Assembly (NCBI GenBank): GCA_947478535.1
Contig: CANJXD010000150.1
Coordinates: forward strand, 1 to 11,061
DNA: 11,061 bases
Direction of reading: 5' to 3'
From: Acetobacteraceae bacterium
GTDB lineage: Bacteria > Pseudomonadota > Alphaproteobacteria > Acetobacterales > Acetobacteraceae
The notes under the pieces were generated by a model. It was not told where the DNA came from. It was given only the letters and a program-made list of their open reading frames with translations, and ran no database searches. Position numbers and translations under genes: made by a program. Below, one piece after another: positions 1 through 7,317 of this stretch. How positions within the stretch are numbered: the first letter of the stretch is position 1; every line of letters starts with the position of its first letter.

Positions 1-374
1 AACAGGTTTAAATTTTTATTTATTACGGTATGGAGATAATTACATGCGGGGCGATGATAATTCCTATCGCAATTTAGATTTTTTATTCAGTTACGGAATT
101 TCTCGAAATTATTTTTTTATAGACGAAAAATCAGAAAACAAAAATAATTTTATTTTCTAACCTACTCTTCGTGATTTTTATGGGCGAGATGAGGTGATTA
201 TGTTTGTTGAAAACAACTTTGAGGGTTTTGAGAAGCGTGTTGATTTTCTTGAAGAAAAATTGCGCTTCTATCAGAAGTCATTATCTTAAATGGGAAATTG
301 ATGAAATGCTTAAACTAGAAGCCAATCGTCGCGATTTGGCCGAAGGTAAAAATACAACTGGGTTTGAAATTTAG
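1..374 (+). pseudogene. Decayed A+T-rich open frame, unrecognised
   Basis: Frame 2 is open from the window edge (base 2) to a TAA at 158-160. It continues open without another stop to a TAA at 287-289, and the adjacent frame 3 then carries a plausible protein-like stretch to a TAG at 372-374. Read with one stop read-through and one frameshift near 279-287, it gives about 120 residues rich in Asn, Phe, Tyr, Glu and Lys. The piece from 200 includes MFVENNFEGFEKRVDFLEEK, which looks helical. G+C is about 32% over the first 360 bases by my count, far below the rest of the window. I do not recognise the family. It may be the C-terminal end of a transferred gene that has picked up disabling changes. 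Alternatively it is two short genuine ORFs, the first ending at 160 and a 29-codon one at 200-289. The disablement is inferred from frame continuity, not from alignment. Confidence 0.35.
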
Positions 375-768
375 CTCGTCAGCCTAGTGGAACTTATTGG
401 AACGCCAGTAAACATCGTGCTTTTGCGCTGTGCAAGAGTGTGAGGATGTCAGCGCGCTGTGTCTTGACTGAGTGTGGGTTATCAGCCTGGCATTCCCGTC
501 TTGCCTGATGGTATCGTCCGGTCGTTTACACCAGCGGATGCACTCTGATGAGAGAGTCCGAAAAGGATTCCCTTAGCGTAGAGCGGTATACGGTAGCTGG
601 TCATGCGCAATTCTAATCTCTGACCCTGGCACCATCATCGTCGTCACACGCTGCCACCACGCGTTAGATTTTTTCCTCTAGAATCCGTCTGCGCGGTACG
701 CCCATGCGCTCCGGCAAGGAGGGGAGGGGACGTTTCCGCCGTCGGGACGGCCGTGCTATGGCGGCGTT
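375..768. other. Gene-poor stretch of intermediate composition
   Basis: About 390 bases lie between the A+T-rich fragment and the helix-turn-helix gene. Composition rises from about 32% G+C to roughly 53% (bases 421-480 by my count) and then toward the genome level. A frame open from 377 to a TGA at 506-508 has no recognisable product. Start codons at 704 and 753 open short frames that run over the next gene out of frame and look like chance. I saw no tRNA, no clear insertion-sequence ends and no convincing promoter. It is probably eroded junction sequence. Confidence 0.4.
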
Positions 769-1080
769 ATGGAACAAAGTGTCGATTCCGAAGCAGCCGA
801 GGCCCTGGGAAAGGATGCATACCGCCGTTCAACGGTTTCTCTCGCCGTCGCAACCGGTTGGGTGGAATATCTCGATCGCAATCGCCTAACGCAGGTGGAA
901 CTAGCTGTCACGTTTGGGGTCGGTCAGCCCACGTTGTCGCGCTGGCTCAACCGAGATCAGGAGCCCGGAATTTCGCAAGGTTTGAAGCTTTGCGAATTGC
1001 TGGGGCTTTCCGTATTCGGTCTCTATGGCGGGACCGGACCCGCCACGCCAACACTGGAGCGTGGAGCGTACCGTGGCTGA
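769..1080 (+). CDS. Small XRE/Cro-CI-type helix-turn-helix protein
   Basis: This is a 103-residue protein with a helix-turn-helix signature at residues 40-62: LTQVELAVTFGVGQPTLSRW, then a turn and a final helix around GLKLCELLGLS (71-81). That order (Q..LA...GV.Q.TLSRW...) is typical of DNA-binding XRE-family regulators, so a sequence-specific DNA-binding role is likely. The target is unknown. No ligand-binding or protease domain is present beyond the small fold. The ATG at 769 lacks a strong Shine-Dalgarno; GGCGG at 760-764 is the nearest purine-rich stretch. Its TGA (1078-1080) lies inside the predicted start of rpiB, giving an 8-base overlap, so the two could be translationally coupled. 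It sits at the edge of the unusual A+T-rich segment, and its codon use looks less G+C-rich than the genes after it. It may therefore be a leftover of a mobile element. An eroded regulator is the alternative. Confidence 0.7.
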   Translation: MEQSVDSEAAEALGKDAYRRSTVSLAVATGWVEYLDRNRLTQVELAVTFGVGQPTLSRWLNRDQEPGISQGLKLCELLGLSVFGLYGGTGPATPTLERGAYRG

Positions 1081-1549
1081 CCCTCAGCGCAAACAGGATC
1101 TGGTGAATGTGGCTTTCGGGTGTGACCATGCCGGCGTGGCGCTGAAGGCCACGCTCATCGAGGCGCTGCAAGCCGCCGGCCACCCGGTGCTGGACCTCGG
1201 CACCAACGGGCCGGACAGCGTGGACTACCCCGATTTCGGCGCCGCCGTGGCGCAGGCCGTGGCCAGCGGCCGCGCCACCTTCGGGGTGGTGATCTGCGGG
1301 ACCGGCATCGGCATTTCCATGGCCGCCAACCGCAACCCCGCCATCCGCTGCGCCCTGGTGCATGATGTCACGGGCGCCAGGCTCACCAGGCTGCACAATG
1401 ACGCGAACGTCATGGCCCTCGGCGCCCGGATGACCGGCCCCGAAGTGGCGCTCGACGCGCTGCGTACCTTCCTCGCCACCCCCTTTGAGGGCGGCCGCCA
1501 TGGCCGCCGCATCCTGAAGATCAGCCCCGGCTGGAGCGCGCCCGAATGA
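1073..1549 (+). CDS. rpiB: Ribose-5-phosphate isomerase B (RpiB/LacAB family)
   Basis: The product interconverts ribose 5-phosphate and ribulose 5-phosphate in the cytosolic non-oxidative pentose phosphate pathway. Visible family motifs are [12 protein letters not shown] near the N-terminus (Cys17-Asp18-His19), DYPDFG at 51-56, [14 protein letters not shown] with the expected catalytic Cys75, the LHNDANV segment (His108), and FEGGRHGRR at 138-146. The length of 158 residues is slightly above the usual 145-150. I chose GTG 1073 because GGAG at 1062-1065 lies 7 bases upstream and the family-conserved core begins 12 residues later. An ATG at 1025, a GTG at 1061 and a GTG at 1103 are also in frame. 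The start overlaps the stop of the helix-turn-helix gene, and the end overlaps glyA in an ATGA, so rpiB-glyA should be cotranscribed. That arrangement is familiar in alphaproteobacteria. RpiB relatives also isomerise allose or galactose phosphates, but the context favours the ribose enzyme. Confidence 0.93.
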   Translation: MADPQRKQDLVNVAFGCDHAGVALKATLIEALQAAGHPVLDLGTNGPDSVDYPDFGAAVAQAVASGRATFGVVICGTGIGISMAANRNPAIRCALVHDVTGARLTRLHNDANVMALGARMTGPEVALDALRTFLATPFEGGRHGRRILKISPGWSAPE

Positions 1550-2832
1550 ACCAGATGACCCCCGCCCGCTTCTTCTCCGCCTCGCTGGCGGAAGCCGATC
1601 CGGAGGTGATGGCCTCCATCCAGCATGAGCTGGTGCGCCAGCAGGATGGCATCGAGCTGATCGCCAGCGAGAACATCGTCTCCCGCGCCGTGCTGGAAGC
1701 CCAGGGCAGCGTGATGACCAACAAGTATGCGGAAGGCTATTCGGGCCGCCGCTACTATGGTGGCTGCGAATTCGTCGATGTCGCGGAAACGCTGGCGATC
1801 GAGCGGGCGAAGACGCTGTTCGGCTGCGGCTTCGCCAATGTCCAGCCGCATAGCGGCGCGCAGGCGAACCAGGCGGTGTTCTTCGCCCTGCTGCAACCCG
1901 GCGACAGCTTCATGGGCCTCGACCTCGCGGCGGGCGGGCACCTGACGCATGGTGCTCCGGCCAACCAATCCGGAAAATGGTTCAAGCCGGTGCCTTATAC
2001 CGTGCGCCGGGAAGACCAGCGGATCGACATGGCGGAGGTCCGCCGGATCGCGCTGGAAGCGAAGCCGAAGCTGATCATCGCCGGTGGGTCCGCCTATGCC
2101 CGCGCCTGGGATTTTGCCGGGTTTCGTGCCATCGCGGATGAGGTGGGTGCGACCTTCATGGTCGATATGGCGCATTTCGCAGGGCTGGTCGCCGGCGGCG
2201 CGCATGACAGCCCGTTCCCCCACGCCCATATCGCCACGACCACGACGCACAAGACGCTGCGCGGGCCGCGCGGCGGCATGATCCTCACCAATGACGAGGC
2301 GCTGGCGAAGAAGATCAACAGCGCGGTCTTCCCCGGCCTCCAGGGCGGGCCGCTGATGCATGTCATCGCCGCCAAGGCCGTGGCGTTCGGGGAGGCGCTG
2401 CGCCCCGAATTCCGGGCCTATGCGAAGCAGGTGGTGCTGAACGCCCGGGCGCTGGCGGAGGAGCTGAAGGCGCAGGGCCTCGACCTCGTCACCGGGGGCA
2501 CCGACAACCACCTGGTGCTGGTGGACCTCCGGCCGAAGAAGCTGACGGGCAAGGTGGCGGAAGGCGCGCTGAACCGCGCCCACCTGACCTGCAACAAGAA
2601 CGGCATTCCCTTCGATCCCGAGAAGCCGATGACGACCTCCGGCGTCCGGCTCGGTAGCCCCGCGGCAACGACGCGCGGGTTTGGGGAGGCGGAGTTCCGC
2701 CAGGTCGGCCAGATGATCGGCGAAGTGCTGGATGGCATGGCCCGCGCCAATGCGGCCGATGGCAACAGCGCGGTGGAGGATGCCGTGAAGGCCCGCGTGC
2801 TGGAACTCTGCCGCCGCTTCCCGATCTACTGA
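1546..2832 (+). CDS. glyA: Serine hydroxymethyltransferase
   Basis: This is a PLP enzyme that converts serine and tetrahydrofolate to glycine and 5,10-methylene-tetrahydrofolate, feeding one-carbon metabolism in the cytosol. The 428 residues are the normal length. Recognisable landmarks are [10 protein letters not shown] (37-46), [15 protein letters not shown] (59-73), [11 protein letters not shown] (98-108), [15 protein letters not shown] (204-218, with Asp207 and His210 contacting the cofactor) and [14 protein letters not shown] (231-244), in which Lys236 is the Schiff-base lysine. [11 protein letters not shown] and [15 protein letters not shown] follow in the C-terminal domain. ATG 1546 overlaps the rpiB stop, and GGAG at 1533-1536 provides a ribosome site 9 bases upstream. 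Gene and product look intact and ordinary. No glycine riboswitch is possible immediately upstream, because rpiB occupies that sequence. Confidence 0.98.
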   Translation: MNQMTPARFFSASLAEADPEVMASIQHELVRQQDGIELIASENIVSRAVLEAQGSVMTNKYAEGYSGRRYYGGCEFVDVAETLAIERAKTLFGCGFANVQPHSGAQANQAVFFALLQPGDSFMGLDLAAGGHLTHGAPANQSGKWFKPVPYTVRREDQRIDMAEVRRIALEAKPKLIIAGGSAYARAWDFAGFRAIADEVGATFMVDMAHFAGLVAGGAHDSPFPHAHIATTTTHKTLRGPRGGMILTNDEALAKKINSAVFPGLQGGPLMHVIAAKAVAFGEALRPEFRAYAKQVVLNARALAEELKAQGLDLVTGGTDNHLVLVDLRPKKLTGKVAEGALNRAHLTCNKNGIPFDPEKPMTTSGVRLGSPAATTRGFGEAEFRQVGQMIGEVLDGMARANAADGNSAVEDAVKARVLELCRRFPIY

Positions 2833-2860
2833 GGCTGGCGCACCATGCCCGCCACCCTGG

Positions 2861-3007
2861 ATGACGGCCCAAAGTCAGCCCCTGGCGGCCCGCGTCCTTC
2901 AGCGGGCCGAGCGCCCGAATGGGCGCCGCGCCCAGACCATCCGCATGGCCCGGCACAACAGTGCAGGGCGCGAAGGCAAGCGCGCGGAGCGCGCGCCCGC
3001 CGTCTGA
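2861..3007 (+). CDS. Possible 48-residue basic small protein (doubtful)
   Basis: An ATG-TGA frame fills most of the glyA-nrdR gap. It encodes a 48-residue Arg/Ala-rich basic peptide containing RPNGRRAQTIRMARHNS. Third codon positions are strongly G/C-biased, as in the flanking genes, and more so than in the competing 56-codon frame that starts at 2845 and ends at 3015. Against it: there is no good ribosome site before 2861, no recognised family, and the frame covers two inverted repeats that may be the real function of this gap. It could equally be a chance open frame in G+C-rich DNA. Confidence 0.25.
   Translation: MTAQSQPLAARVLQRAERPNGRRAQTIRMARHNSAGREGKRAERAPAV
2886..2926 (+). other. Two adjacent hairpins in the glyA-nrdR gap
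   Basis: A perfect 8-base inverted repeat, CGGCCCGC (2886-2893) and GCGGGCCG (2902-2909) with an 8-base loop, is followed by GCGCCC (2911-2916) and GGGCGC (2921-2926) with a 4-base loop. They begin about 50 bases after the glyA stop. There is no T-run, so this is not a standard intrinsic terminator. It could be a factor-dependent end, an mRNA-stabilising structure or a processing site between glyA and the nrdR operon. The same 8-base stem recurs downstream of bamE. Confidence 0.45.
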
Positions 3008-3019
3008 GGGCCTAGAAAC

Positions 3020-3472
3020 ATGCGCTGCCCGTTCTGTGGGGGTGAAGACACCCAGGTGAAGGATAGCCGGCCGGCGGAGGATGGGGCTTCCATCCGGCGC
3101 CGGCGGTCCTGCCCCGCCTGCGGCAACCGCTTCACCACCTTCGAACGGGTGCAGCTGCGCGAATTGGTGGTGGTGAAGTCGGATGGGCGGCGGATGCCGT
3201 TCGACCGGGACAAGCTCGCCCGGTCCGTCCGCGTCGCCATGCGCAAGCGCCCCTTCGATGAGGAACGGATCGAGCGAATCGTCAGCGGTATCCAGCGGCG
3301 CCTCGAAGTCGAAGCCGATAGCGAGGTCACCAGCCGCCGGGTCGGTGAGGTGGTGATGGAAACCCTGCGCGACGTGGATGAAGTGGCCTATGTCCGCTTC
3401 GCCAGCGTCTACCGGAACTTCCGCGAAGCCAAGGATTTCCGCGAGTTTCTGGGCAAGATCGAAGGGTCCTGA
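3020..3472 (+). CDS. nrdR: Transcriptional repressor NrdR
   Basis: NrdR is the nucleotide-sensing repressor of ribonucleotide reductase genes. It binds NrdR boxes in an ATP/dATP-dependent way. The 150 residues start with a zinc ribbon: [13 protein letters not shown] with Cys3 and Cys6, then [11 protein letters not shown] with Cys31 and Cys34. An ATP-cone domain follows from about residue 49 ([15 protein letters not shown]) to about 139 ([11 protein letters not shown]). Length and order match the family exactly. GAGGG at 3006-3010 gives a ribosome site 9 bases before the ATG. ribD starts 5 bases after the stop, a neighbourhood also seen in enterobacteria (nrdR-ribD). No NrdR box was recognised in this window, so its targets lie elsewhere. 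Confidence 0.97.
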   Translation: MRCPFCGGEDTQVKDSRPAEDGASIRRRRSCPACGNRFTTFERVQLRELVVVKSDGRRMPFDRDKLARSVRVAMRKRPFDEERIERIVSGIQRRLEVEADSEVTSRRVGEVVMETLRDVDEVAYVRFASVYRNFREAKDFREFLGKIEGS

Positions 3473-3477
3473 GGCGC

Positions 3478-4599
3478 GTGGACGACCTGGTGCATATGCG
3501 GGCCGCGCTGGCCCTGGCGGCGCGTGGCCTTGGCAATACCTGGCCGAACCCGGCGGTCGGCTGCGTCATCGTGCGGGATGGCCCAGCGGGTGATCAGGTG
3601 GTCGGCCGTGGCTGGACCCAGCCCGGCGGGCGCCCGCATGCGGAGACGGAGGCGCTGAAGCGCGCCGGGGCAGCTGCGCGCGGCGCCACCGCCTATGTCA
3701 CGCTGGAGCCCTGCTGCCATTGGGGACGCACGCCCCCCTGCACGGATGCCCTGGCCGCCGCCGGCATTTTTCGAGTTGTCATGGCCATGCGGGACCCCGA
3801 TCCGCGGGTGGATGGGGAAGGGATCGCGCGCCTGCGCGCCGCCGGGATCGCGGTCGACGAAGGGCTGATGGAGGCCGAGGCGGCGGCGCTCAACCTCGGT
3901 TTCGTCAAGCGGCTGCGCCATGGCCTGCCGATGGTCACGCTCAAGCTGGCGACGACGCTGGATGGGCGGATCGCCACGGCCACCAAGCAAAGCCGCTGGA
4001 TCACCGGGCCGGAAGCCCGCCGCGCCGCGCATGGCCTGCGGGCGCGGCATGACGCCATCCTGGTGGGGTCCGGCACCGTCATCGACGATGACCCGGACCT
4101 GACCTGCCGCCTGCCCGGCGGCGTGCCGGTGGCGGCGCCTCGGGTGGTGGCGGATGCCCGGCTGCGTATTCCCCTGTCATCCCGGCTCGTGCGCACAGCG
4201 CGGGACGTGCCGACGCTGGTCGCGACCGTCTCCGGCCATCCGGACACCACACTCGCCCCGCTGCGGGAGGCGGGGGTGGAGGTGCTGGAATTGCCGGAAG
4301 GGCCGGGCGGGCTCGCCATGGAGGGCATCCTCAGGGCATTGGCGGAGCGCGGGATCACCCGGGTGCTGGCGGAAGGTGGGTCCGGCATCGCTGCCTCCCT
4401 GCTGCGGGAGGGCCTGGTGGACCGCCTCGCCTGGTTCCACGCGCCGAGCGTGATCGGGGGCGATGGAATTCCGGCGGCCTATAACCTCAATCCTGATGGG
4501 CCATTGTCCGATCTCGCCAGCGCGCCCAAGTTCCGCCGGGTTGCGGTTCGCCCGCTCGGGGCGGATATGCTGACGGAATTCGAGCGCGAGGCTGGTTGA
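3478..4599 (+). CDS. ribD: Bifunctional pyrimidine deaminase/reductase RibD
   Basis: RibD catalyses the second and third steps of riboflavin synthesis: deamination of diaminohydroxyphosphoribosylaminopyrimidine, then NADPH-dependent reduction of the ribose side chain. The 373 residues comprise an N-terminal cytidine-deaminase-like domain (about 1-145) and a reductase domain (about 150-370). The deaminase zinc site is clear: HAE at 54-56, with PCC...GRTPPC supplying Cys79 and Cys88. The reductase begins at MVTLKLATTLDGRIAT, with SRWITGPEARR and LVGSGTVIDDDP as further landmarks. LAEGGSGIAASLL lies near the C-terminus. GTG 3478 is the assigned start, 5 bases after nrdR. The in-frame ATG at 3496 is possible, but neither start has a well-spaced ribosome site, so coupling to nrdR translation is likely. 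The stop abuts the ribE start. Confidence 0.97.
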   Translation: MDDLVHMRAALALAARGLGNTWPNPAVGCVIVRDGPAGDQVVGRGWTQPGGRPHAETEALKRAGAAARGATAYVTLEPCCHWGRTPPCTDALAAAGIFRVVMAMRDPDPRVDGEGIARLRAAGIAVDEGLMEAEAAALNLGFVKRLRHGLPMVTLKLATTLDGRIATATKQSRWITGPEARRAAHGLRARHDAILVGSGTVIDDDPDLTCRLPGGVPVAAPRVVADARLRIPLSSRLVRTARDVPTLVATVSGHPDTTLAPLREAGVEVLELPEGPGGLAMEGILRALAERGITRVLAEGGSGIAASLLREGLVDRLAWFHAPSVIGGDGIPAAYNLNPDGPLSDLASAPKFRRVAVRPLGADMLTEFEREAG

Positions 4600-5202
4600 A
4601 TGTTCACGGGTATCGTCACCGCGATGGGGGAGGTCACCGCCATCACCCCGATCGGCGGCGGGCAGGACATGCGTCTGACCATCGAGACCCCCGCGGGCTG
4701 GCTGGAGGGTGCGGCCATCGGCGCCTCCATCTGCTGTTCCGGCTGCTGCCTGACGGCGGTGGAATACGGGGTGGACCGCTTCGTCGTCGAAGCCTCCGCC
4801 GAGACGCTGTCGAAGACGACGCTCGGTACCTGGCGGGCTGGGCGGCGGATCAACCTCGAACGCTCGCTGAAACTCGGCGACGAGATGGGCGGGCATATCG
4901 TGTCCGGCCATGTCGATTGCGTTGGCCATGTCATCAGCGCGGCGCCGGAGAACGGCTCCACCCGTTGGCGCTTCGCCGTGCCGGACGCCTTCCTGCGCTT
5001 CATCGCGCAAAAGGGCAGCATCGGCGTCGATGGCTGTTCACTGACGGTGAATGAGGCGGATACCTCCGGCTTCGGCGTCAACATCATCCCCCACACCACC
5101 GAGGTCACGGGCTTCGCCGCGCTGCGGCCCGGGGACGCGGTCAACATCGAGATCGACATGCTGGCGCGCTACGTCGCCCGGCTGGCGGAGTTCAAGGCAT
5201 GA
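4600..5202 (+). CDS. ribE: Riboflavin synthase, alpha chain
   Basis: This enzyme dismutates two 6,7-dimethyl-8-ribityllumazine molecules to riboflavin and a pyrimidinedione, the last step of the pathway. The 200 residues form two tandem lumazine-binding repeats. The first starts at the diagnostic N-terminus MFTGIVTAMGEV and contains CCSGCCLTAVE at 45-55. The second runs from about GGHIVSGHVDCVGHV (98-111) and contains GSIGVDGCSLTVNEAD (139-154). ATG 4600 follows the ribD TGA with no gap, and GAGG at 4588-4591 is spaced 8 bases upstream. The stop overlaps ribB in an ATGA. The cluster of four cysteines at 45-50 is denser than I would expect for the family (the usual text is close to VNGVCLTV). 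I cannot say whether it matters. The name ribC is used for this enzyme in some species. Confidence 0.96.
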   Translation: MFTGIVTAMGEVTAITPIGGGQDMRLTIETPAGWLEGAAIGASICCSGCCLTAVEYGVDRFVVEASAETLSKTTLGTWRAGRRINLERSLKLGDEMGGHIVSGHVDCVGHVISAAPENGSTRWRFAVPDAFLRFIAQKGSIGVDGCSLTVNEADTSGFGVNIIPHTTEVTGFAALRPGDAVNIEIDMLARYVARLAEFKA

Positions 5203-6323
5203 ACGTGCAGACGCGGACCACCAGCTTCGCCGAATTCCTCAGCCCGACGCAGGAGCTGATCGAGGAAGCCCGGCGAGGCCACATGTTCATCCTGGTGGAT
5301 GATGAGGACCGGGAGAATGAGGGGGACCTCGTCATCCCCGCGCAATTCGCGACGCCCGATGCCATCAACTTCATGGCCAAGCATGCGCGCGGGCTGATCT
5401 GCCTGGCGATGGCGCGCCATCGGGTGGAACAGCTGGCCCTGCCGCTGATGGCGAAATCCAACGGCACCCGGCACGAGACGGCCTTCACCGTCTCCATCGA
5501 GGCGCGGGACGGGGTGACGACGGGGATTTCCGCCGCTGACCGGTCCCGCACCGTGGCCGTCGCGATCAACCCGGAACTGGGGCGGGAGCATATCGTCACG
5601 CCAGGCCATGTCTTCCCCCTGGTGGCCCGCGATGGCGGGACGCTGGTGCGGGCGGGGCACACGGAAGCGGCGGTGGATTTCGCCCGCCTCGCGGGGCTCA
5701 ACCCCTCCGGCGTGATCTGCGAGATCATGAACGATGACGGCACCATGGCCCGGATGCCGGATCTGGTAGCCTTCGCGCAGCATCACGGCCTGAAGCTCGG
5801 CACCATCGCGGACCTGATCGGGCATCGGCGGCGGACGGAACAGCTGGTGAAGCGGGTCGAGGAAGGCACCGTCGATGGCATCGGCGGCACCTGGCGCGTC
5901 ATCGCCTACAACTCCACCCTTGGGCATGGCGAACATGTGGCGCTGGTGAAGGGCGACCTGACGACGCCGGAGCCGGCGCTGGTGCGGATGCACGCGGCAT
6001 CCCTGCTGCGCGACACGGTCGAGGGCAATGTGGACCGCGAATTGCACAGCGCGATGCGGGCCATCGAGCGGGCCGGGCGCGGCGCCGTGGTCATCCTGCG
6101 CGACTGGCGGCCGGACAGCATCACCCAGCAGGTGCGCCAACGGCGGGACAAGGAAGCCCGCGCCCCGGAGATCCGGGATTACGGGATCGGCGCGCAGATC
6201 CTGGCCGATCTGGGCCTGCGCGACATCATCCGCCTTTCCGACAATCCCCGCCCCATCGTGGGCCTTGAAGGCTACGGCCTGACGGTCATCGAGACCCGGC
6301 CGATCCCGAAGGACGACAAGTGA
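5199..6323 (+). CDS. ribB: 3,4-dihydroxy-2-butanone-4-phosphate synthase with degenerate GTP cyclohydrolase II-like domain
   Basis: The N-terminal domain (about 10-210) makes 3,4-dihydroxy-2-butanone 4-phosphate from ribulose 5-phosphate, the four-carbon precursor of lumazine. Its acidic metal/substrate motif DDEDRENEGD is at 34-43, with ARDGVTTGISAADR at 102-115 and RAGHTEAAVDFARLAGL at 151-167. The C-terminal part (about 215-374) has the RibA outline, including VRMHAASLL, RDYGIGAQILADLG and GLEGYGLTVIE. It lacks the three zinc cysteines expected after the VRxHS-like strand (the CLTGD...RCDC text is RDTVEGNVDRELHS here). The RQEGRGIGL motif is also missing and the loop around 301-325 is shortened. 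GTP cyclohydrolase II activity is therefore unlikely, and a separate ribA is expected elsewhere. Such RibB proteins with inactive RibA-like tails are known in proteobacteria. ATG 5199 overlaps the ribE stop, and GGAG at 5187-5190 is spaced 8 bases. Confidence 0.95.
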   Translation: MNVQTRTTSFAEFLSPTQELIEEARRGHMFILVDDEDRENEGDLVIPAQFATPDAINFMAKHARGLICLAMARHRVEQLALPLMAKSNGTRHETAFTVSIEARDGVTTGISAADRSRTVAVAINPELGREHIVTPGHVFPLVARDGGTLVRAGHTEAAVDFARLAGLNPSGVICEIMNDDGTMARMPDLVAFAQHHGLKLGTIADLIGHRRRTEQLVKRVEEGTVDGIGGTWRVIAYNSTLGHGEHVALVKGDLTTPEPALVRMHAASLLRDTVEGNVDRELHSAMRAIERAGRGAVVILRDWRPDSITQQVRQRRDKEARAPEIRDYGIGAQILADLGLRDIIRLSDNPRPIVGLEGYGLTVIETRPIPKDDK

Positions 6324-6802
6324 GCACGAAGGACGCGCCTGTCAGGGCCGCGCAGACCATTCCCGGCCAGCCGCCCCGGCTGCTGGTCATCCAGGCGCCC
6401 TACTACACCGACGTCGTCGGCGGCATGCTGGCCGGCGCGCGGCGGGAGGTGGATGCGGCGGGTGGGACGCTGGAGGTGGTGGATGTCGCCGGCGCCTTCG
6501 AATTGGCCGCGGCACTCCGGATGGCGCTGAAGGCAGGGCGTGGGTGGGATGGCTTCATCCTGCTCGGCTGCGTCGTGAAGGGGGAGACGGACCATTACGA
6601 CTTCATCTGCGACGCCGTCTGCCAGGGCATCATGCAGATCTCGGCCGAAACCGGTGCCGCGCTCGGCTTCGGGCTGCTGACGGTGGCGAGCCTGGACCAG
6701 GCCATCGCCCGGTCGCGCGACGATGGCGCGAACAAGGGCGTGGAAGCCGCGCATGCCGCACTGACACAGGTGGCACTCGCCCGCCGATGGGGGCTGGCAT
6801 GA
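6320..6802 (+). CDS. ribH: 6,7-dimethyl-8-ribityllumazine synthase
   Basis: Lumazine synthase condenses the RibD-derived ribitylaminouracil with the RibB product. The 160-residue protein shows VDVAGAFELAAALRMAL (54-70), LLGCVVKGETDHYDFICDAV (81-100) with the catalytic His92, and GLLTVASLDQAIARS (118-132). DGANKGVEAAHAAL (135-148) supplies the phosphate-loop and Lys region. The substrate-aromatic position that usually reads RFN or RFY is APYY at 26-29, a variant. Start GTG 6320 overlaps the ribB TGA, and AAGGA at 6309-6313 is correctly spaced 6 bases before it. The end overlaps nusB by an ATGA. The enzyme family assembles into pentamers or 60-mers; nothing visible predicts which. Confidence 0.96.
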   Translation: MSTKDAPVRAAQTIPGQPPRLLVIQAPYYTDVVGGMLAGARREVDAAGGTLEVVDVAGAFELAAALRMALKAGRGWDGFILLGCVVKGETDHYDFICDAVCQGIMQISAETGAALGFGLLTVASLDQAIARSRDDGANKGVEAAHAALTQVALARRWGLA

Positions 6803-7314
6803 GCGGCATGGCGCGCGACAGCGGCAAGTTGCAGAAGGGCCGCCCCCGCACCGGCGCGCGCCTCGCCGCCGTGCAGGCGCTGTTCCAGAGCGAACAGGCC
6901 GGCGAAAGCCCGGAAGCCGTGGTCCAGCAATTCATCCGCCACCGCCTCGGCCCGAACGATGCCGATGAGGGGCTGGGCGAGGGCCGCATTCCCGACGCCG
7001 ACGCCAAGCTCTTCGCCCGCATCGTGCGGGAGACGGCGTCCCGCATCGAGACGCTGGACGGTGTGATCGGCAAGGCGCTGGCGAAGGACTGGCCGCTGGA
7101 AAAGCTGGACCCGGTGCTGCGCGCCCTGCTGCGCGCCGCCGCCGGGGAATTGTCGAACCCGCATGAGCCACCGGCGCGCGTCGTGATCAACGAATACCTC
7201 GATATCGCGCACGGCTTCTTCATGGGCGATGAGCCGCGCTTCGCCAATGGCGTGCTGGACGCGCTGGCACGCGCCCTGCGCGGCGACGAATTCGCGCCGC
7301 CACCGCGCGCCTGA
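6799..7314 (+). CDS. nusB: Transcription antitermination factor NusB
   Basis: NusB binds boxA RNA together with S10 (NusE) and helps antitermination of rRNA operons. The 171-residue protein begins with a basic stretch and GARLAAVQALFQSEQAGES (19-37), the first helices of the all-helical fold. WPLEKLDPVLRALLRAAAGEL (98-118) and VVINEYLDIAHGFFMGDEPRFANGVLDAL (128-156) follow and are the most conserved parts. ATG 6799 overlaps the ribH stop; a second ATG at 6808 is possible. The frame stays open to 6544 upstream, but that part is inside ribH in another frame and has no homology look. The ribH-nusB-thiL order is widely conserved in proteobacteria. Confidence 0.95.
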   Translation: MSGMARDSGKLQKGRPRTGARLAAVQALFQSEQAGESPEAVVQQFIRHRLGPNDADEGLGEGRIPDADAKLFARIVRETASRIETLDGVIGKALAKDWPLEKLDPVLRALLRAAAGELSNPHEPPARVVINEYLDIAHGFFMGDEPRFANGVLDALARALRGDEFAPPPRA

Positions 7315-7317
7315 GGG

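Noticed and set aside
547..575. GAGAGTCCGAAAAGGATTCCC-like text resembling an insertion-sequence terminus
   Set aside because: No matching inverted end, target duplication or transposase fragment was found in the window.
464..684. Promoter-like pieces TTGACT (464-469) and TAGAAT (679-684)
   Set aside because: Neither has a partner element at 16-18 bases, so no promoter can be supported.
704..1106. Short frames starting at 704 and 753 overlapping the helix-turn-helix gene
   Set aside because: No domain is visible, they are out of frame with the helix-turn-helix signature, and composition is Arg/Gly-rich by chance.
1225..2583. Long minus-strand open frame (452 codons) opposite rpiB/glyA
   Set aside because: It is antisense to two certain genes, its His/Arg/Gly-rich composition is that of a G+C-rich shadow frame, and no domain is visible.
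2833..3019. FMN riboswitch or NrdR box ahead of the nrdR-rib operon
   Set aside because: No conserved RFN helices or NrdR-box-like A+T-rich palindrome could be recognised; only G+C-rich hairpins are present.
5169..6140. Minus-strand open frame (323 codons) opposite ribB
   Set aside because: It mirrors the ribB codon pattern and has no recognisable protein motif.
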